Shown: positions 28,833 through 37,663, numbered from the stretch's first letter. The stretch: 64,000 nucleotides of DNA from Bacteroidales bacterium UBA3653 (GCA_002373505.1 DFKE01000009.1:20324-84323), one strand, 5' to 3'. Numbers and translations are program-made. Notes: a model not told the origin generated them from the sequence alone.

Positions 28833-29349
28833 AAACCTTGTTATCTTTGACGATATAGAGGATGCCGTCTCGGAGAATTTTGGTGGTCTTTGTCTCCTCC
28901 TGTACGCTCTCCAGAGACTGTGCTCCGAAGCTGTAACGGACGGTGAGTCTTCTGGACTGCGTTCCTTCGGAGAAAAGATAGGTTATTTCGGTCTCTGAAC
29001 CGGCAGCGGGCATATAGTGGATATACCAATTAGCCTTGCCGCCCGGGGTGAACTGCAGAGTCTCTTCTTGCTTTTTGTTGCCGCCGGTGCATTTGTCTGC
29101 GCAGCAGAACTCATCCGTCAGGCCTGTCTCGGAACGGGTGATGGAAACACTCAGTTCGCCGTTGCAAATCAGACTTCCGTTTATACCCATCATCATCTCG
29201 CCCGTCAGAATGTCCTCTTCCGCCTCCGTGAGCGTGATATCCATTCCTTCTTCAGGTATGTTGCCATAGCCGGTCACTGTTACGGTGAGCGCATGGATGT
29301 TAGTGACTGACAAAAGACACAGGAGTGTCAGAATACAATTTCTTTTCAT
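28822..29349 (-). CDS. Small secreted protein with a C-terminal sorting-like tag
   Basis: Starting at 29349 gives 175 residues with a signal peptide (MKRNCILTLLCLLSVTNIHA); a longer frame would add 15 residues before it. The mature part is beta-rich with CCADKC (a possible disulfide cluster) and PGGKANWYIHYMP, and ends TTKILRDGILYIVKDNKVYHL. That ending resembles the last 25 residues of two other secreted proteins in this window (GH53 and the 620-residue protein), suggesting a shared tag. I do not recognise the family. It overlaps the upstream Omp28-like gene by 50 bases and so belongs to the same operon. Confidence 0.65.
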   Translation of the reverse strand: MKRNCILTLLCLLSVTNIHALTVTVTGYGNIPEEGMDITLTEAEEDILTGEMMMGINGSLICNGELSVSITRSETGLTDEFCCADKCTGGNKKQEETLQFTPGGKANWYIHYMPAAGSETEITYLFSEGTQSRRLTVRYSFGAQSLESVQEETKTTKILRDGILYIVKDNKVYHL

Positions 29350-29998
29350 ATGCTTGAATAATATGTTTGTCATTCGGGTCCAGCGTGAGGACAAGGACGC
29401 TGAGGTGTCTCGCGTCGCATCCCTCGGGAATGTCGATCGGCTCTTTGTCCGCTATCGCGCGGAGCACATGGCGGTGGTAGTATTCCATGTTGACGGAGTT
29501 GTCCGGCATGGCCTGTGCTCCTTTCACGCTGTCTTCTATCAGCCAGTAAGCCGTTTCTGTCTTCTCCGTAGAAGGGACGGTGTTGTCTTTCATCGTCTCG
29601 TACAGGGCGGTTGCCCATTCCTGCGGATCGATAAACCAGTTGCCGTTATAGGGCTTCAGGTCTATGTTACCGGTCGGGAAGGGGGTGGAAGCGTTTCCGC
29701 CCATCCATCGGTAGATACTGTCTGCCTCCGGACAAGTGTAGTCGTATTTCCCTTGCGTGAAGGGGTTGGACGCCGGATGGAGGGAAACGATATACAACTG
29801 CCCTTCGTACCTCTCTTCCAGTTCCCGTGCCTTCTCTGCCGCGGCTGGGCAGTTGACACAGCGGAAACCGGTGTACTCCACCAGCACATGCCTCCTTCCG
29901 CTCTCTCCCGTATCAATCGGGATAAACTGTTCGTCCGCCGGAATGATCTCGCATCCGGTAAAGAAGAAGGCTAGAATGTAAATGAATAACTTGCGCAT
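29300..29998 (-). CDS. Omp28-like thioredoxin-fold lipoprotein
   Basis: 232 residues from the ATG at 29998 (a 10-residue longer frame lacks a signal peptide start). Lipobox FFTGC (Cys16). The motif VEYTGFRCVNCPAAAEKA (Cys47, Cys50) matches the N-terminal thioredoxin-like part of the longer Omp28-type protein at 27384. The substrate is unknown; a periplasmic disulfide/thiol role is inferred. Its start overlaps the end of the DUF6029-type gene by 28 bases. Confidence 0.75.
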   Translation of the reverse strand: MRKLFIYILAFFFTGCEIIPADEQFIPIDTGESGRRHVLVEYTGFRCVNCPAAAEKARELEERYEGQLYIVSLHPASNPFTQGKYDYTCPEADSIYRWMGGNASTPFPTGNIDLKPYNGNWFIDPQEWATALYETMKDNTVPSTEKTETAYWLIEDSVKGAQAMPDNSVNMEYYHRHVLRAIADKEPIDIPEGCDARHLSVLVLTLDPNDKHIIQAYEKKLYSDTPVSFVSH

Positions 29999-31662
29999 AC
30001 TCCTTCCATTTGTGGTACATACCGGCAAATACCGCCGGAACAGTTATATCCTTCCCTTGTTTTTGTATATCCTATGTTAGCGCGGTGGGCACCGTAGGTA
30101 AAGGTCAGCCCTGCCGTGTAGTAATGTTTGTTGGTCGCATCCGGCGCGTAGCCGATGTTGTACATCCATTGTCCGCTGAGCGTCCAGTGGCGGTAAAGTG
30201 TCAGTTCGTACAAGGCGAAGAGCCATTGACCCTCATGGTCCGGCGAATAGAGATACTGGATCTCGCCCCGCATGGAGATGTTGGTGTTCACCTGGGTCCG
30301 TGCGTCGATGACCGCTATTCCGGAGCGTATCATACCCCCGTGACCTGTGATCGTCTGTTGGTTATAGGCCTGGTACATCAGCATGGCGTTGAGCCACCAT
30401 GTTTTGGAGAGGCGTTTGTTAAGCTCCATGTTGACATCCGTATAGGCCTCGTTCTGCCCGTTCTCCGCCGGCACGCGGATATGACTTGCCGCCCAACGCA
30501 TGGTAGTGCCGTAGCGTCCGCCCATCTTGGTCTTGCGCGGCCACGTGTAGCGAACCTCTGCCTGCATCGCCCATTCCTGTTTGGTATATTGTGTGGCGTA
30601 AGGGTAGAGTGCCGCTAACGCATAGGTGTGCTGCTGCGCAAAAGCCGGCATATGGTTCAGCCTGCCTGCCAGACCCGTACGCAGTCGCTCCGAACGGAAG
30701 GACATGTTCTCCGAATATTTCATCTGCGCCAGCACGGACAGCCCTTTGCGGGAGTAGCCGAGACTGACGAGTCCTGCCATGCCGTTTTTGTAACTGAAGT
30801 GGTTCTCTGTGCCGGGGTCGTTGAATTTATAGGCAAACTCCGCGAGCAGGTCAAACCCCTTCACTTGCAACCCGGTGCGCACGTCCGTTGCGCCTATCCA
30901 GCGGGGCAGGTTGTACATGTACATCCCGTCACCGGTAACCCGTAACCCGTCACCCGTAACCGGTACCGAAGCAATGATCGTGTCCTGCGCCTCGTATTTG
31001 GAGACCCAGCTGCCGCCTACCGTCCAACTTATGTCTCGGGCTTGCATCTGCGGGATCCATTCCTCTATATGCAGTTCCGCGTCTGCGCCTATGGCTGCGT
31101 CGCGGGCGTGGTTCCAGCCGAAAGCGTTGTCCTTGTAGCAGTTCCAATACCGTCTCTGTTTGCCGCCTATCGCCGTGAGATGAATGCCCTTGTAGGGCGT
31201 GGCTTCTATTTTCGCGCCGCGTAAGGCTCCGTCGATACCTAACGCACGGTCTTCGTAGAGGTTGAGGATCAGACCCGAACCGAACTGGCCATAGACATCG
31301 CCTATCGTGATCTCGCCCCAAGTGAATGAAGCGGCGATGCTGAGGTGGCTCATGCCATAGCCGTTGAAGTCCGCTTCGTATCCCGGTAAGGGCCATTGCG
31401 TCAACTCCAGACGCGTCTTGGCTCTTAACTCCCGAAAGGAAGTCTCCTTCCGTCCACCCGTAACCGGTAACCCGTCATCCGTAACCCCTCTCTGCCAGTT
31501 GACGCCCAGATCGAGGTAACTGTTGCTGTGGTACATAACGGGAGTCCAGTCCAGCAATCCGTCATGCTGGATAGCTCCGCTCACAAACACCGTGTCGCCC
31601 GCCCACAGGCTCGTACAGCAGAACAGACTAACGCAGATATTTCGCAATCTCTTCTTCGTCAC
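29971..31662 (-). CDS. DUF6029-like outer membrane protein
   Basis: 563 residues with a signal peptide (ending LWAGD) and a run of amphipathic strands (LSIAASFTWGEITIGDVYGQF, GLVSLGYSRKGLSVLAQM, AHRANIGYTKTREGYNCSGG) that ends in aromatic YSFTF, so an outer-membrane barrel. It fits the DUF6029 family of Bacteroidota, commonly next to Omp28/TlpA genes; the name is a tentative match. Two loop regions are coded by GGTTACGGGTGACGGG-type words: VPVTGDGLRVTGDGMYM and GVTDDGLPVTGGRK. It overlaps tlpA by 35 bases. Confidence 0.7.
   Translation of the reverse strand: MTKKRLRNICVSLFCCTSLWAGDTVFVSGAIQHDGLLDWTPVMYHSNSYLDLGVNWQRGVTDDGLPVTGGRKETSFRELRAKTRLELTQWPLPGYEADFNGYGMSHLSIAASFTWGEITIGDVYGQFGSGLILNLYEDRALGIDGALRGAKIEATPYKGIHLTAIGGKQRRYWNCYKDNAFGWNHARDAAIGADAELHIEEWIPQMQARDISWTVGGSWVSKYEAQDTIIASVPVTGDGLRVTGDGMYMYNLPRWIGATDVRTGLQVKGFDLLAEFAYKFNDPGTENHFSYKNGMAGLVSLGYSRKGLSVLAQMKYSENMSFRSERLRTGLAGRLNHMPAFAQQHTYALAALYPYATQYTKQEWAMQAEVRYTWPRKTKMGGRYGTTMRWAASHIRVPAENGQNEAYTDVNMELNKRLSKTWWLNAMLMYQAYNQQTITGHGGMIRSGIAVIDARTQVNTNISMRGEIQYLYSPDHEGQWLFALYELTLYRHWTLSGQWMYNIGYAPDATNKHYYTAGLTFTYGAHRANIGYTKTREGYNCSGGICRYVPQMEGVCASYSFTF
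30925..30967. repeat. GTAACCCGTAACCCGTCACC word array inside the DUF6029-like gene
   Basis: Five to six CGTAACC/CGTCACC words of 7 bases, in frame, encoding VTGDGLRVTGDG. Related words occur at 31455 and, outside genes, at 34402. Confidence 0.8.
31455..31488. repeat. Second CGTAACC word array inside the DUF6029-like gene
   Basis: Four words of 7 bases (CCGTAACCGGTAACCCGTCA and onward) encoding GVTDDGLPVTGG. Confidence 0.75.
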
Positions 31663-32101
31663 CTTCCGCGTAGCCGATGTGGTTGTAAACGATCTTGCCC
31701 TTGCCGTCTATTACAAACAGATGGGGGATATTCTGTACGTTCATGGCGCGTTTGAGCGTGCCGTTAGGGTCGAGAAGTACCTTGTATTCCCATCCGTTGC
31801 CGTTTACCAGCGGTTTCACTTTATGAATGTCCTGAGCCTGGTCCGTCGAGACGATATATACCGTCACGCCGTACTCGTCCTGCCAGTCCGGGTATAACTC
31901 GTTGATCGCTTTCAACTCACGCATGCAGGGTTTGCACCATGTGGCGAAGAAAGAGATAATGACCGGTTTGCCATCCTGCGCGAGGGAACTTATGTTCACG
32001 CTCTTTCCGTCTATATCGTCCAGACTGACTGCTGGTAAAGCCGCCTCCATGCTCATTACCCCAAGGGCGAGACATATGATAAATAATAGCCGTTTCTTCA
32101 T
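31628..32101 (-). CDS. TlpA-like thioredoxin family protein
   Basis: 157 residues. Signal peptide (1-20), then AhpC/TSA-thioredoxin fold with FFATWCKPCMREL (Cys56-Cys59) and the cis-proline segment QNIPHLFVIDGKG. It is probably exported and keeps cysteines of envelope proteins reduced or drives cytochrome or Omp maturation. It is first in a run that includes two CxxC lipoproteins, which are plausible redox partners. A promoter and a 20-bp perfect palindrome lie upstream. Confidence 0.88.
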   Translation of the reverse strand: MKKRLLFIICLALGVMSMEAALPAVSLDDIDGKSVNISSLAQDGKPVIISFFATWCKPCMRELKAINELYPDWQDEYGVTVYIVSTDQAQDIHKVKPLVNGNGWEYKVLLDPNGTLKRAMNVQNIPHLFVIDGKGKIVYNHIGYAEGDEEEIAKYLR

Positions 32102-32120
32102 TATAAACTTTTTTAGGCCG

Positions 32121-32151
32121 CAAAATTACAACTTTTTTGGGACATGTGCAA
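32121..32151 (-). promoter_or_regulatory. Promoter of the tlpA-to-prmA run
   Basis: Minus strand TTG (32151-32149), 20 nt, TAATTTTG (32128-32121). Confidence 0.8.
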
Positions 32152-32154
32152 GAG

Positions 32155-32174
32155 TTTGTATAAATTTATACAAA
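32155..32174. promoter_or_regulatory. 20-bp perfect palindrome upstream of the tlpA promoter
   Basis: TTTGTATAAATTTATACAAA, 3 bases upstream of the -33 TTG. It is a candidate operator for an activator or a dimeric regulator; AT-rich palindromes can also be part of a terminator, and this one touches the clpB terminator. Confidence 0.45.
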
Positions 32175-32200
32175 AAAAAAGCGCCGCGCGGGCGCTTTTT
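32172..32200 (-). terminator. Terminator of clpB
   Basis: Stem GCGCC/GGCGC (32181-32185 with 32191-32195) flanked by A and T runs; it begins one base after the clpB stop. The A/T tracts allow function in both directions. Confidence 0.8.
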
Positions 32201-32201
32201 C

Positions 32202-34268
32202 TTAGTTGCGGAATCGGAGCTCGCCGTCCCGCAGTTCGACAATGACTGGTTTCTTGTGATCCACTTTTCCGGCTATGATAGCCTTGCTCAGTTCGTTGAG
32301 TACCAGCCGTTGCAATGCTCTCTTGACCGGTCTCGCACCGAACTGCGGATCGAACCCTTCTTTCGCGATATAGGAGATAGCGTCGTCCGTTACGCGCAGG
32401 TCGATGCCTTGCTCCTCCAGCATCTTGTGGATGCGGCCTACCTGCAGTTTGACAACCGCGCGGATGTCTGCTTCGCTCAACTCGCTGAAGTGGATGATCT
32501 CGTCAATACGGTTGATGAACTCCGGACGGACGGAGGCGCGCAACTGCTCCTCCGTGAGGTTGGAGGTCATAATGATGAGCGTGTTCTTGAAGTTGACCAC
32601 ACGGCCTTTGTTATCCGTCAGTCGGCCGTCGTCCAGAACCTGAAGCAGTACGTTGAACACATCCGGATGCGCTTTCTCGATCTCGTCGAAGAGAACGACG
32701 GAGTACGGTTTTCTACGGATCGCTTCGGTGAGCTGGCCTCCTTCGTCATATCCTATATATCCCGGAGGGGCACCGATAAGACGGGTGGCACTGAACTTCT
32801 CCTGGTATTCGGACATATCAATACGGGTGATCATGTTCTCGTCGTCGAAGAGGTAGTCTGCCAGGGCTTTCGCCAGTTCGGTCTTTCCGACACCGGTCGT
32901 ACCGAGGAAGATGAAAGAGCCGATAGGTCTCTTGGGATCCTGCAGGCCGGCACGGCTGCGGCGGATAGCATCGCTGACGGCTTCGATAGCTGCGTCCTGT
33001 CCGATGATACGCTTGTGGAGCTCTTCCTCCAGATGGAGCAGTTTGTCACGCTCGGATTGCATCATCTTGGCTACTGGTATGCCGGTCCAGCGCGCTACTA
33101 CCTCGGCTATATCGTCCTCGTCCACTTCCTCTTTGATCAGCGTCTCCGCGGAAATGGCATGCAGCGAATCCTGAGCGGCTTTGATGTTCGCTTCCGCGGC
33201 AGGAATCTGGCTGTAACGGATCTCTGCTACCTTGCCGTAGTCACCTTCGCGTTCGGCTACTTCGGCTTGGTGTTTGAGGGTCTCGATACGTGCTTTCTCG
33301 TTCTGGATGGTAGCCACGTACCCTTTCTCTTTGTTCCAGCGCGCATTGAGTTCGTTGGATTGCTTTTTCAGCTCCGTCAACTGTGTTTCAATGGCTTTGA
33401 GTTTGACTTCGTCCTTATCGCGCTTAATCGCTTCGCGCTCGATCTCCAGCTGTTTGATCTGCCTGTCAAGCGTATCGATCTCTTCCGGTTTGGAATCCAC
33501 CTCCAGCCTTAGTTTGGCGGCTGCTTCATCAACCAGGTCGATTGCTTTGTCCGGCAGGAAACGGTCGGTGATGTAACGCGTGGAGAGAGTGACCGCAGCG
33601 ATGATAGCATCGTCTTTGATACGCACTTTATGGTGGGTCTCATAACGCTCTTTCAGTCCCCGGAGAATAGAGATCGTCGCCGCCTCGTCCGGTTCGTCCA
33701 CCATCACTTTCTGGAACCGCCGCTCAAGTGCTTTGTCGGTTTCGAAATACTTCTGGTATTCGTCCAAAGTGGTAGCTCCGATGGCGCGCAGGTCACCTCT
33801 CGCCAGCGCCGGTTTCAGGATGTTCGCCGCGTCCATGGCACCGCTGGATTTGCCGGCGCCTACAAGCGTGTGGATCTCATCGATAAAGAGGATGATCTCG
33901 CCGGCTGAAGCTACTACTTCGTTTACTACGCCTTTCAGCCTCTCTTCGAACTCACCTTGATATTTTGCGCCCGCGATGAGCGCACCCATGTCAAGCGAAT
34001 AGATCTGTTTCTTCTTCAGGTTTTCCGGTACGTCACCGCGCATGATCCGGTGCGCCAGACCTTCGGCGATAGCCGTCTTGCCCACACCCGGTTCTCCGAT
34101 CAGGATAGGGTTGTTCTTCGTCCTTCGCGACAGGATCTGCAGCACACGCCGGATCTCGTCGTCCCGGCCTATAACCGGGTCCAGCTTGCCCTCGCGGGCA
34201 CGTTCGCAGAGGTTAATCGCGAACTTGTTCAGATTTTCATTCTGGTTGTTTTGATTCGTCGTATTCAT
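32202..34268 (-). CDS. clpB: ClpB-type AAA+ disaggregase lacking the N domain
   Basis: 688 residues against about 860 for full ClpB. It begins at the linker to the first AAA+ module ([20 protein letters not shown]) with no ~150-residue N domain. Walker A1 GEPGVGKT (58-65), Walker [12 protein letters not shown], a full coiled-coil M domain ([21 protein letters not shown] to [16 protein letters not shown]), Walker A2 GTTGVGKT (Lys462; usual form GPTGVGKT), the pore motif [13 protein letters not shown] and sensor [17 protein letters not shown]. The segment after IIMTSN is about 20 residues shorter than usual. It should unfold aggregates with DnaK using ATP. It lies alone with its own terminator. 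Either the short form only, or an N domain lost at the repeat tract upstream. Confidence 0.93.
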   Translation of the reverse strand: MNTTNQNNQNENLNKFAINLCERAREGKLDPVIGRDDEIRRVLQILSRRTKNNPILIGEPGVGKTAIAEGLAHRIMRGDVPENLKKKQIYSLDMGALIAGAKYQGEFEERLKGVVNEVVASAGEIILFIDEIHTLVGAGKSSGAMDAANILKPALARGDLRAIGATTLDEYQKYFETDKALERRFQKVMVDEPDEAATISILRGLKERYETHHKVRIKDDAIIAAVTLSTRYITDRFLPDKAIDLVDEAAAKLRLEVDSKPEEIDTLDRQIKQLEIEREAIKRDKDEVKLKAIETQLTELKKQSNELNARWNKEKGYVATIQNEKARIETLKHQAEVAEREGDYGKVAEIRYSQIPAAEANIKAAQDSLHAISAETLIKEEVDEDDIAEVVARWTGIPVAKMMQSERDKLLHLEEELHKRIIGQDAAIEAVSDAIRRSRAGLQDPKRPIGSFIFLGTTGVGKTELAKALADYLFDDENMITRIDMSEYQEKFSATRLIGAPPGYIGYDEGGQLTEAIRRKPYSVVLFDEIEKAHPDVFNVLLQVLDDGRLTDNKGRVVNFKNTLIIMTSNLTEEQLRASVRPEFINRIDEIIHFSELSEADIRAVVKLQVGRIHKMLEEQGIDLRVTDDAISYIAKEGFDPQFGARPVKRALQRLVLNELSKAIIAGKVDHKKPVIVELRDGELRFRN

Positions 34269-34291
34269 AGTTGTATATTGTTTGGTTATTA

Positions 34292-34355
34292 CTTTTCATC
34301 TTTCGACTTTCGACTTTCGACTTTTGACTTTCATCTTTCGTACATTGTACATCGT
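34292..34355. repeat. CTTTCGA/CTTTTGA word array upstream of clpB
   Basis: Tandem CTTTCGA words run into TACATTGTACATCG words. Bases 34307-34332 equal 16568-16593 inside the DAHP synthase gene. Confidence 0.85.
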
Positions 34356-34401
34356 CTTTCCTTCAATTTCCGCGCCAAATACCGCAGAACTGCCATTTTG
34401 T

Positions 34402-34452
34402 CAGTCACCCGTAACCATCCGTAATTCGTAATTTTTAATTTTTAATTCTTGA
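34402..34452. repeat. CCGTAACC / AATTCGTAATTTTTAATT word array
   Basis: Mixed words of the same vocabulary as 30925 and 16255, between clpB and the patB promoter. Confidence 0.75.
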
Positions 34453-34457
34453 TTTTC

Positions 34458-34488
34458 TTGCATATTCCGAAAAAATATAGTATCTTTG
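34458..34488 (+). promoter_or_regulatory. Promoter of patB-like gene
   Basis: TTG 34458-34460, 20 nt, TATCTTTG 34481-34488. Confidence 0.8.
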
Positions 34489-34501
34489 CACCCAAATTCA
34501 T

Positions 34502-34547
34502 AATTTAATTGTGAATTGTGAATTGTGAATTTTGAATTTTGAATTCT
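34502..34547. repeat. GTGAATT/TTGAATT word array in the patB leader
   Basis: Three GTGAATT and two TTTTGAATT words directly before the ATG at 34549, inside the transcribed leader. Confidence 0.8.
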
Positions 34548-34548
34548 T

Positions 34549-35685
34549 ATGTTAGAATATATCGATCGTAGAAATTCCGACTGTTATAAATGGGATTCGG
34601 AGTGTGCGCAAGGATGCCTTCCTTTGTGGGTGGCGGATATGGATTTTGCGGCGGCGAAGCCGATTAGGGAAGCGATGCAGCGCCGTCTGGATCATGGCGT
34701 CTTCGGCTATTCAACCGTGCCGCAGGCTAATTATGATGCGGTAGCATCGTGGTTCTCGCGCCGCCATGGCTGGAACGGGATCAGCAAAGACAACCTGCTT
34801 TATACAACCGCCGTCGTACCCGCTATCTCTGCTATCTTCGCTGCGCTGCAGGGCGCATCGCCGCTCCGCGTGCTCACTTTTACTCCGGCGTACAACTGTT
34901 TCTTCTCATGCATCGAGAATATGGGATGTGAGTTGGTCCCTTCTCCCTTGGTGCTCCGCGGCAACCGGTTTGAGATAGACTGGGAGGATGTGGAGGAGAA
35001 GGCAAAACGGGCGGATGTCTTTCTGCTTTGCAATCCTCATAACCCGACAGGACGCGTATGGAGCAGGGACGAACTGGAACGGCTGACGGCTATCATGCGG
35101 CGTGAGCACCTCTTTGTCCTGAGCGATGAGATCCACTGCGAGTTCACGTTCCCCGGACATACATACACTCCCTTTGCATCCGTTGCCATCAATGATACGG
35201 ATTTCTGTGTCTGTACCTCCGCCAGCAAGGCGTTCAATATAGCCGGTCTGCTCTGTGCTAACATCTTCGTGCCCAATAAAGAACTCTTTGCACGCATCAA
35301 CCATGCTTTGGAGATACACGAGGTGAACGGTCTGAACCCGTTCGGACTGGTGGCTCAGGTGGCGGCTTATAATGAGTCCGAAGAGTGGTTGGATGAACTG
35401 AACGAATATGTCTATGGCAATTTCTGCTACCTCCGTGATTTTATCCGCGATCGCCTGCCGCAACTGCGCATCCATGAGACGGATGGTACTTATCTGGCAT
35501 GGGTGAATATAGAGGCGCTGGGTGTTTCTTCCGAGCGTTTCTGCCATGACCTGGCGCAGCAGGCGCATGTCCTTTTCAATCCCTCGGAGATGTACGGAGG
35601 GCAAGGCTATGTCCGCATCAATCTGGCTACCTCCCGCGCCGTCCTCGCCGAAGCCCTCAACCGCCTGAAAGAATATCTGCAATGA
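34549..35685 (+). CDS. PatB/MalY-type PLP-dependent C-S lyase (cystathionine beta-lyase family)
   Basis: 378 residues, aminotransferase class I/II fold. Near the N-terminus PLWVADMDFAAAKPIREAM is typical of the PatB/MalY group. PLP contacts: NPHNPTGRVW, LSDEIHCEF and the Schiff-base lysine in CTSASKAFNIAGL (Lys227). The C-terminus VRINLATSRAVLAEALNRL holds the substrate arginine. It cleaves C-S bonds of cystathionine or cysteine to give homocysteine or sulfide, pyruvate and ammonia. The downstream gene overlaps by 4 bases (ATGA). Confidence 0.93.
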   Translation: MLEYIDRRNSDCYKWDSECAQGCLPLWVADMDFAAAKPIREAMQRRLDHGVFGYSTVPQANYDAVASWFSRRHGWNGISKDNLLYTTAVVPAISAIFAALQGASPLRVLTFTPAYNCFFSCIENMGCELVPSPLVLRGNRFEIDWEDVEEKAKRADVFLLCNPHNPTGRVWSRDELERLTAIMRREHLFVLSDEIHCEFTFPGHTYTPFASVAINDTDFCVCTSASKAFNIAGLLCANIFVPNKELFARINHALEIHEVNGLNPFGLVAQVAAYNESEEWLDELNEYVYGNFCYLRDFIRDRLPQLRIHETDGTYLAWVNIEALGVSSERFCHDLAQQAHVLFNPSEMYGGQGYVRINLATSRAVLAEALNRLKEYLQ

Positions 35686-36449
35686 GAAAAATCCTGAATT
35701 CCATCTCCCTTTGCTTGCTGCTCGTGGGATTATCGGTTCCTGCGCAAGCTGAATATCGCGAACTGACCGGTAGTATAAGTGCTGATATCCCAGCGGACTA
35801 TATATACCGTTATATTACCGACTACAAATCTTTCTACGTCAGTCCGGATGAGGAGACATTATTGTATCTGGAACTGATCAAACTGAGTAATCTTCCTTCG
35901 CCTTGGCAGGATGTAGTAGAGATTCAAAACCAATATTACGGCTACGACTCGCTCACGATACTATCCGAGAGCAAGACATTTATGCTAAACCCCCGAGAGA
36001 CATATTGTACCCGAACCTATCTCACCGCACAAGGAGATACTTTGCGGTGCGATACCCGTCAGGTGCAGGCGGATTATGTAATAGCAGTCCGTTTCAAGGA
36101 TTTTACAGGCACGCGCAGCAAGGTATTTGACCGCTATTGCGCTACGGTCTATGGTCATTCGAACCTATGGGACAGGTGGCGGTTATATTCCGGCCGCAAT
36201 TTCTGGATACTGATGATAGCTATCCTACCGGTCATGATCCCGGGAGCCAAACTACGTGCCAAATACGGAAAAACGGATCGTTTCCGCAAGAGTGTTGCCT
36301 ATGGTGCTGTCTGCGCGGTTGCTACGCTACTGACCTTCGCACTTATCTGCGGCGGTCAATGGGACGTAGCGGCCATCCATGCTGCGGTGGCTTTCGGTTT
36401 GGGTTTCTACGCGCGGATGTCGGGAGAAATCTTCTATTTCAGCGCTTAA
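35682..36449 (+). CDS. Membrane protein of unknown function
   Basis: 255 residues with a signal peptide (ending VPAQAEYRE), a soluble extracytoplasmic domain of about 140 residues rich in Tyr and Asp (ADYIYRYITDYKSFYVS), then three hydrophobic segments near 172-190, 206-226 and 230-248. No family recognised. It overlaps patB by 4 bases and the convergent gene by 4. Topology suggests an outer-facing sensor or a structural domain tethered to the inner membrane. Confidence 0.6.
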   Translation: MRKILNSISLCLLLVGLSVPAQAEYRELTGSISADIPADYIYRYITDYKSFYVSPDEETLLYLELIKLSNLPSPWQDVVEIQNQYYGYDSLTILSESKTFMLNPRETYCTRTYLTAQGDTLRCDTRQVQADYVIAVRFKDFTGTRSKVFDRYCATVYGHSNLWDRWRLYSGRNFWILMIAILPVMIPGAKLRAKYGKTDRFRKSVAYGAVCAVATLLTFALICGGQWDVAAIHAAVAFGLGFYARMSGEIFYFSA

Positions 36450-37279
36450 ATACCATCCCGGTTGCGCCATAAGGCGATAAAGATGCCGATCGGTACAACC
36501 ACCATTACGCCGATAAATACGTAGGTAAAGGTGCAAGGTACGCCAGTCATGAACCAACCTAACCAGCCGCACGCACCTGCTGAAACAAGCAGAGACAGAA
36601 GACCTGTGGCAAAACCGAAATGGACACCGGTCAAGAGCAGTAAAGAAGCGATACCGAACACGATTATAAAGAACAGGGCTCCTAATTCCTCATCATAATT
36701 CATCATACAGTCGCTGTAGCGGAATTTAGCATCCAGCTGCTGCACCAACTGCTCCATCTGGGCGTTATGCATCTCCGCGTCCAGTGGATAAGATAATAAT
36801 AAGTAGTCATACACGCGCACGTAAGTGATCTCATGATAGGTTACGCCGTTGTAGGTGCGGTCGTTTTCTATCTTATAGCGGTACAGTTTGTACCATGGCT
36901 CGTATTGGAGGTTGCTGATTTCCGGTTTTTTCTTGTATTGATCGACAATAGAACCGAACCTGTAACACTCTGTGGTGTACCGGATCTCATTGTAAAAAAG
37001 ACTTCCGTTCCCTTCCTTGGAAGTGATCCCCCACACGAAATGATGTGCCGTTTTGTCTGCCATCTCATCGTCGTAGTTGACCGGGGCAGTCATTGTTACT
37101 CCTTCCGGCAGCGTAACGGAGAAATTCGCCCGCTCGTTCGTGTACGTGTTACCGTCCCATTGACCCTCAATAGGCATTTCCGCGCGTGCTTGGAGAGCGT
37201 CCTTCTTGCACGATACAAATACTAAACTCATCAAAACCATCCCTGCAAAAGAGATGAATAGGGTAATTTTTCTTTTCAT
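36446..37279 (-). CDS. Membrane-anchored lipoprotein of unknown function
   Basis: 277 residues from the ATG at 37279 (an ATG at 37288 is an alternative; the longer form would start with TTG at 37297). Lipobox FVSCKK with a preceding hydrophobic segment; then an extracytoplasmic domain (ANFSVTLPEGVTMTAPVNYDDE); then two hydrophobic hairpins at the C-terminus (LGALFFIIVFGIASLLLL, and FIGVMVVVPIGIFIALW). The arrangement mirrors the convergent gene at 35682 (soluble domain, then C-terminal membrane segments), so the two may work together. No family recognised. Confidence 0.6.
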   Translation of the reverse strand: MKRKITLFISFAGMVLMSLVFVSCKKDALQARAEMPIEGQWDGNTYTNERANFSVTLPEGVTMTAPVNYDDEMADKTAHHFVWGITSKEGNGSLFYNEIRYTTECYRFGSIVDQYKKKPEISNLQYEPWYKLYRYKIENDRTYNGVTYHEITYVRVYDYLLLSYPLDAEMHNAQMEQLVQQLDAKFRYSDCMMNYDEELGALFFIIVFGIASLLLLTGVHFGFATGLLSLLVSAGACGWLGWFMTGVPCTFTYVFIGVMVVVPIGIFIALWRNRDGI

Positions 37280-37310
37280 GGTATTCATTGTTTTCAAATT
37301 CAGTTTTGTT

Positions 37311-37412
37311 TTATTTAGTTTAGTTTAGTCTTGTTTTGTTTTGTTTTGTCTTGTTTTGTCTTGTTTTGTCTTGTTTTGTCTTGTTTTGTCTTGTCTTGTC
37401 TTGTCTTATCTT
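37311..37412. repeat. 10-bp tandem repeat (TTGTTTTGTC) in the leader of the 36.4-kb lipoprotein gene
   Basis: Five perfect TTGTTTTGTC copies at 37341-37390, flanked by TTTAGTTTAG and TTGTCTTGTC variants. It lies between the minus-strand promoter (37429-37459) and the start codon, so it is in the transcribed leader. Confidence 0.9.
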
Positions 37413-37428
37413 GGCACGTTTTGCGGTG

Positions 37429-37459
37429 CAAAAGTAGTACTTTTTTTTGATATATGCAA
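37429..37459 (-). promoter_or_regulatory. Promoter of the 36.4-kb lipoprotein gene
   Basis: Minus strand TTG (37459-37457), 20 nt, TACTTTTG (37436-37429); the start codon is ~150 nt downstream through the repeat. Confidence 0.75.
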
Positions 37460-37509
37460 GAAAGTACGTGTTTTTCCTAATTTTTTATACTTTTCCGGCA
37501 CCTCAAAAT

Positions 37510-37540
37510 TTGCATATTCCAAATATTTGTTGTATCTTTG
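37510..37540 (+). promoter_or_regulatory. Promoter of the 216-residue gene
   Basis: TTG 37510-37512, 20 nt, TATCTTTG 37533-37540; about 120 nt of untranslated leader (37541-37663) in which I see no further structure. Confidence 0.75.
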
Positions 37541-37663
37541 CACCGAATTTGAGGACTAAACAAACCCTAAAAGGAGTCAAAATAAAGTCCGCTCAAGACC
37601 AGTCCTAGACTTTGTTAAATACAACAACGCACCAACACGCTATAAATCAATAAGATACGTACT

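Noticed and set aside
31902..33512. 536-residue plus-strand frame over tlpA and clpB
   Set aside because: Runs antisense through clpB, the terminator and tlpA, so it cannot be a gene next to those well-supported ones.
34549..35685. Histidinol-phosphate aminotransferase
   Set aside because: The aminotransferase-like fold fits, but the N-terminal WVADMDF and SASKAFN motifs are specific to the PatB/MalY C-S lyase group.
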